Assembly (NCBI GenBank): GCA_009885205.1
Contig: VFLE01000055.1
Location: forward strand, 20,277 to 84,276
DNA length: 64,000 nt
Origin: Candidatus Shapirobacteria bacterium
GTDB lineage: Bacteria; Patescibacteriota; Microgenomatia; UBA12405
Direction of reading: 5' to 3'
The position numbers and the translations under genes are program-made. Within the stretch, counting starts at the first letter, position 1, and each line of letters begins with the position of its first letter. The notes under the pieces are model-generated. The model was not told the origin of the DNA. It did no database searches and saw nothing but the letters and a program-made list of their open reading frames with translations. Below, in pieces: positions 60,482-64,000 of the stretch.

Positions 60482-63400
60482 GGGTAGTATTTAACAAATA
60501 ATGTATATGTTGGTGGTCTTTGCAGTCATCACCAATTTTGAAAAAATCGAGATTTATAATTTTGTTGTAAACATCGGTAATTTGGGATTTTAGATTATTT
60601 AAATCTTGATCAGTGATTTTTATCTCTTTACGAATTAAAGTATTTTTTTGTTTACTTTTTTGGACAAAATCGATGATGCCTAAATTAAATTGTCGTGAAA
60701 TTGATGTATCTAAACTAATTAATAATTTATAAAAAGCTAGCTGTCTAAAATAATCGCCGTCGGGGGATAATTCTTTGTATTTACCATCGGGATTGCCGGT
60801 TTTAAAATCAACGACATTGATTTTGTTGTCACCTAAATACTCGATAAGATCAATTTTGCCGGTAAGGGGAATATGGTTTAAGTGAATATTGGCTGATTTA
60901 AAATCTTTATCGACAATTATTTTTTGACATAAATTTTGGTTATATTGATTAAAATAATCAGTCAAAATGTTGGTGCCACGAAAAAGTGACTCGTTATAAT
61001 CGGTTTTATTTAAACCTTCTTTGTTTAAAGAGGTTGTAAAATCAGCGATAATATTTTTTAAGGTATTTGGTTGATGATTGTAAAGTTCTGATAAAGCATG
61101 GTGGACGGCCGTGCCAAGGCTACTAAATTTGTCCTTAACGCTGGGTATTCGCAAAATAGTTTGATGGTAAAAACAAAAAGGACAATGAAGATAGGAATTG
61201 AGATGAGTAACATTAAACTTGTAATCGGTGGTTAAAAAGTTTTTGAGATAGTCAGTATAACTAACATCTAACTTTTGATTTTCAACTAAAGGGAAATATT
61301 GTTGCAAGGCCAGTGACTGGGTGTTGACGGGAAGAGTTTTTACCTCGATTAATTTGGGATCAATTTCGGAAATAAAAACCGATGGGGTTTGCTCGCGATT
61401 AGTGTTAGTTTTGGTAGAATAAAAAATATAAATTTGTTTTTTGGCCCGAGTTAGGGCCACATAAAAAAGTCGACGTTCGTCCTCGTTTTGATTGCTGATT
61501 TCTCGAGCAATATCGTATTTTAAAATACCCGGGGGTAAATTTAGATGAGATAGATTGCGATTATTACCCCACTTTTTGTCGACAACTTTTATTAAAAATA
61601 CATGTTCAAATTCAAGCCCTTTGGCACGATGGACAGTTAGTAATTGAATAGAATTGTTAATGTTGGCCGTTAGTGGAGGTGCGGATAACTTTAAATTGTT
61701 TTCCGATAATAAATCGAGACGATTTAAAAACTGGTTTAAAGTATATTTTTGATCGAGAGAAAGTCGCTTTAACTCTTGATGAAAGGTTAAGAGATGATTT
61801 AGAATCTGAAGATCTTTAAGCTTTAGACAATAATCTAAAAATTTAAATTTGCGAATTATTTTATTAAAAAATCGATCTAAATTATCGTTTTCAAGCCAAC
61901 GCCTCGCCTGGGCTAACCGTCTGTCAATATTTCTAAGTTTTATTTTTGAATTTTGAGAAATATCGTCAATATGGCGAATTTTTTTTAACAAATCCAGACT
62001 ATTAAAATTAATATAATCTGAGGCAAGAATGTGATAAAAAAGTTCTGTCTGAGTTGGGTCGTTAATAAATTTTAATAAATATATCAATTGTTGGATATGA
62101 CGACTGTTTAGGACATTTTGATCGGATTGTAAATAAAAATTTATATTTTCTTGATTTAAAGTTTGAGCTAAATCATCAATATCATTATTGTTGCGATAGA
62201 GGACGGCAATTTCGGATGGTTTAGTGCCGATTTTAATTAGTTCTTTGATTTTTTGAGAGATAAAATAGTTTTCTTCGAGAGATGAATTGACGGGAATAAT
62301 ATTGATAGGATCGGGATCAAAAGTCATATTCGATTTTAGAGATTTGTCGACATCTTTGATGAAATTAGAGATACGATTTTGATTGTTGCTAATTACTGAA
62401 TTACTGGAATCCAAAATTAATTGGTGACTGCGATAATTGTTTTTTAAAATGATGGGATTGGTTTTATATTTTTGATAAAAGTCATAAATATTTTCAATCG
62501 AGGCCCCTTGGAAACGGAAAATTGATTGGTCGTCATCACCAACGACAAAAAGGTTGGGACTTTCATAATAAGAACAGAGTAAGTCAAGAATCTGATTTTG
62601 AGCGGAATTGGTGTCTTGAAATTCGTCGACCAAAAAGTATTGATAAAGTTCTTGATAGGATCGTAAAAGATCTTGGTCTTTTTTAAAAGCATCGATAACA
62701 AATAAAATCATGTCATCGAAATCATAAAAACCCAACTTTTTTAACTGATCGTTATAACCCTGATAAATGGTGAGCAGTTCCTGTTGCTTAGGGATGTCTT
62801 TGATTAAATTGTCAAAAACTTTGATAAGGGCATTTTTAAAATTAATAGTGTGATTTTTGGCCGCGCCAATGTCATAACCACCGTTTTTATATAAATTATG
62901 GTGATAAGTGATGATGGGATTTGAGGGTAAAGAATCGACGATTTTTTGTAAATCGGATTCGATAGTTTTGCCGACGCGAAGGGATTTTAAGTTTAAGTAA
63001 ATATTATTTGACTGTTTTATAAAATATTCTTGACTAGAAATTAATTCTTGAAAATGAGTGGGGGTGATATTTTCCCTTTTTAAAGTTTGAAGACTGGAAA
63101 TAATATCGCGTTGATAAAAATAATGATCACCCCAAGGTTTTAAAATAGCTCCATCGGGTAATTTTTCAATTAAACCATTAACAATTTCTAGTTTCTCGAG
63201 TTCATCGATAGGTTTTAAATCGTGACTAAAAATAAAATATTCGGGGTGGGATAAAATTATCTCGTTACAAAAAGAATGAAAAGTGTGGAGGCGGACACTG
63301 TAGGCCGTGGGGCCAATAATTTTGATAAGGCGATCGCGCATGGCGTTGACACCAGTGTCGGTAAAGGTGAGACATAAAATTGAAGACGGGTTGGTTTGAG

Positions 63401-63551
63401 TTTTATCCAAAATATTGGCAATACGCAGGGCAATAGTTTGAGTTTTACCAGTACCAGCCCCGGCAATAACCATGACTGGACCATCAATAGTATCGACGGC
63501 TTTTTTTTGCTCGGAGTTCAGTTTTTGATAATTGTCGTTGAATTTTGACAT
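60456..63551 (-). CDS. UvrD/PcrA-type helicase fused to RecB-like nuclease
   Basis: 1031 residues from MSKFNDNYQKLNSEQKKAVD. Superfamily 1A motifs: VIAGAGTGKTQTIALRI (I), FLVDEFQDTNSAQNQIL (II), VGDDDQSIFRFQGA (III), LLTVHRAKGLEFEHVFLI (V), RRLFYVALTRAKKQIYI (VI). The last ~270 residues are a PD-(D/E)XK nuclease: YLHCPFCFYHQ, GTAVHHALSELY, GKIDLIEYLG, NVVDFKTGN. Thus an AddA/RecB-like end-processing enzyme; no AddB partner is in the window. TATACT (63563-63558) six bases before ATG. Confidence 0.93.
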   Translation of the reverse strand: MSKFNDNYQKLNSEQKKAVDTIDGPVMVIAGAGTGKTQTIALRIANILDKTQTNPSSILCLTFTDTGVNAMRDRLIKIIGPTAYSVRLHTFHSFCNEIILSHPEYFIFSHDLKPIDELEKLEIVNGLIEKLPDGAILKPWGDHYFYQRDIISSLQTLKRENITPTHFQELISSQEYFIKQSNNIYLNLKSLRVGKTIESDLQKIVDSLPSNPIITYHHNLYKNGGYDIGAAKNHTINFKNALIKVFDNLIKDIPKQQELLTIYQGYNDQLKKLGFYDFDDMILFVIDAFKKDQDLLRSYQELYQYFLVDEFQDTNSAQNQILDLLCSYYESPNLFVVGDDDQSIFRFQGASIENIYDFYQKYKTNPIILKNNYRSHQLILDSSNSVISNNQNRISNFIKDVDKSLKSNMTFDPDPINIIPVNSSLEENYFISQKIKELIKIGTKPSEIAVLYRNNNDIDDLAQTLNQENINFYLQSDQNVLNSRHIQQLIYLLKFINDPTQTELFYHILASDYINFNSLDLLKKIRHIDDISQNSKIKLRNIDRRLAQARRWLENDNLDRFFNKIIRKFKFLDYCLKLKDLQILNHLLTFHQELKRLSLDQKYTLNQFLNRLDLLSENNLKLSAPPLTANINNSIQLLTVHRAKGLEFEHVFLIKVVDKKWGNNRNLSHLNLPPGILKYDIAREISNQNEDERRLFYVALTRAKKQIYIFYSTKTNTNREQTPSVFISEIDPKLIEVKTLPVNTQSLALQQYFPLVENQKLDVSYTDYLKNFLTTDYKFNVTHLNSYLHCPFCFYHQTILRIPSVKDKFSSLGTAVHHALSELYNHQPNTLKNIIADFTTSLNKEGLNKTDYNESLFRGTNILTDYFNQYNQNLCQKIIVDKDFKSANIHLNHIPLTGKIDLIEYLGDNKINVVDFKTGNPDGKYKELSPDGDYFRQLAFYKLLISLDTSISRQFNLGIIDFVQKSKQKNTLIRKEIKITDQDLNNLKSQITDVYNKIINLDFFKIGDDCKDHQHIHYLLNTTHANKNKTF

Positions 63552-63557
63552 TGAACA

Positions 63558-63563
63558 AGTATA
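63558..63563 (-). promoter_or_regulatory. -10 box of helicase-nuclease gene, leaderless
   Basis: Minus strand TATACT, TGTTCA, ATG at 63551. Confidence 0.6.
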
Positions 63564-63622
63564 GCCTTGCATTGCTGTTTTAAAAGTATTAAATTTAAGT
63601 AATATTTATTTATTTTAATATA

Positions 63623-63967
63623 ATGAAAAAAGCTGTTGTTAAAAAAGTTAACAAAAAAAATAGTTCTAGTTGGACAACTGTGGGTTTGGTGGTGATTGGT
63701 TTATTGTTAATGCTGGCATTGATTATTAATATAAATAAATCGCAAGATACTCGAAGTGATGCAAAAGGTGGTAAAAGTAGCAATCCTATAAAAATTGCAA
63801 ATCCATTTAAGACTGTTGGAAAAACGGAGTGTCAAAAAGGACAAGTGCTAAAGAAGGTTGGTAATAAATCTGTCTGTGAAGATGATGTCCCAGCTCCAGT
63901 AATTGATGCTAAAAAGGATGGTAATCGTCCAACAGCTAAACCAACTACTAGGTATATGTACAGATAA
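63623..63967 (+). CDS. Small membrane-anchored protein, unknown
   Basis: 114 residues: lysine-rich start, one helix (WTTVGLVVIGLLLMLALIIN), then a polar tail with two Cys (TECQKGQVLKKVGNKSVCED) about 17 residues apart, possibly a disulfide, and a Pro/Thr end. No family recognised. Divergent from the helicase gene. Confidence 0.55.
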   Translation: MKKAVVKKVNKKNSSSWTTVGLVVIGLLLMLALIININKSQDTRSDAKGGKSSNPIKIANPFKTVGKTECQKGQVLKKVGNKSVCEDDVPAPVIDAKKDGNRPTAKPTTRYMYR

Positions 63968-64000
63968 TAAAAACTAATTAAGTAATTTTTCTAAAATATC

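Overview
The window is a compact, AT-rich bacterial segment that reads as Candidate Phyla Radiation (Patescibacteria), most likely a Microgenomates-type genome. Reasons: a nearly gapless spc/S10 ribosomal cluster with no rpmD (uL30) between rpsE and rplO; systematically shortened versions of universal proteins (uL2 without its N-terminus, a 586-residue AlaRS, MiaB without TRAM, a 470-residue IF-2); and an unusual EF-Tu switch I. The lineage call is inference. The genetic code looks standard: alaS ends in TGA. I see no rRNA, tRNA or CRISPR array. Gene starts rarely have a Shine-Dalgarno sequence. Where a gene heads its own transcription unit, a -10 hexamer usually lies 5-9 bases before the start codon, so many mRNAs appear to be leaderless.

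Layout. 1-13.7 kb (minus): adk (partial)-secY-rplO-rpsE-rplR-rplF-rpsH-rpsN-rplE-rplX-rplN-rpsQ-rpmC-rplP-rpsC-rplV-rpsS-rplB-rplW-rplD-rplC-rpsJ-tuf-fusA. 13.8-19.1 kb: a block splitting the str operon, with a lycopene-cyclase-domain protein, an FAD oxidoreductase, a YecM-like protein, RmlD, RmlC, a LytR_C membrane protein and a small Cys-rich ORF. 19.1-27.1 kb (minus): rpsG, rpsL, rpoC, rpoB. 27.2-31.5 kb: accessory region with two paralogous anchored proteins, a frameshifted BRO gene, a VWC-like anchored protein and a probable sortase substrate. 31.5-43.5 kb: miaB-like (plus), then minus-strand mltG, zinc ribbon, ruvX, sortase, a large anchored protein and alaS, followed by small membrane proteins, a RodZ-like protein, ftsK and proS with a T-box leader. 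44-50 kb (minus): RNase J, a Lon-like ATPase without protease, pnp, rpsO and two small ORFs. 50.4-57.8 kb (minus): degenerate DHH protein, infB, nusA, then the heat-shock operon hrcA-grpE-dnaK-dnaJ under CIRCE. 57.9-64 kb: a 0.5-kb region with a broken gene, an rmuC relic and a strong small-RNA candidate, then NYN nuclease, rmuC, dut, UvrD/RecB-like helicase-nuclease and a small anchored protein.

A striking overlay is a set of 28-bp perfect palindromes in two families (ends GTAGAGACG and GTAGGAAC) with changing but always self-complementary cores. They lie between genes, inside two coding sequences, and supply the stop codon of two genes. The best candidates for something new are a compact T-box leader of proS (43.5-43.65 kb), a ~59-nt structured RNA with strong promoter and terminator (58.22-58.32 kb), the pervasive leaderless architecture, the divergent EF-Tu switch I, and the palindromes.
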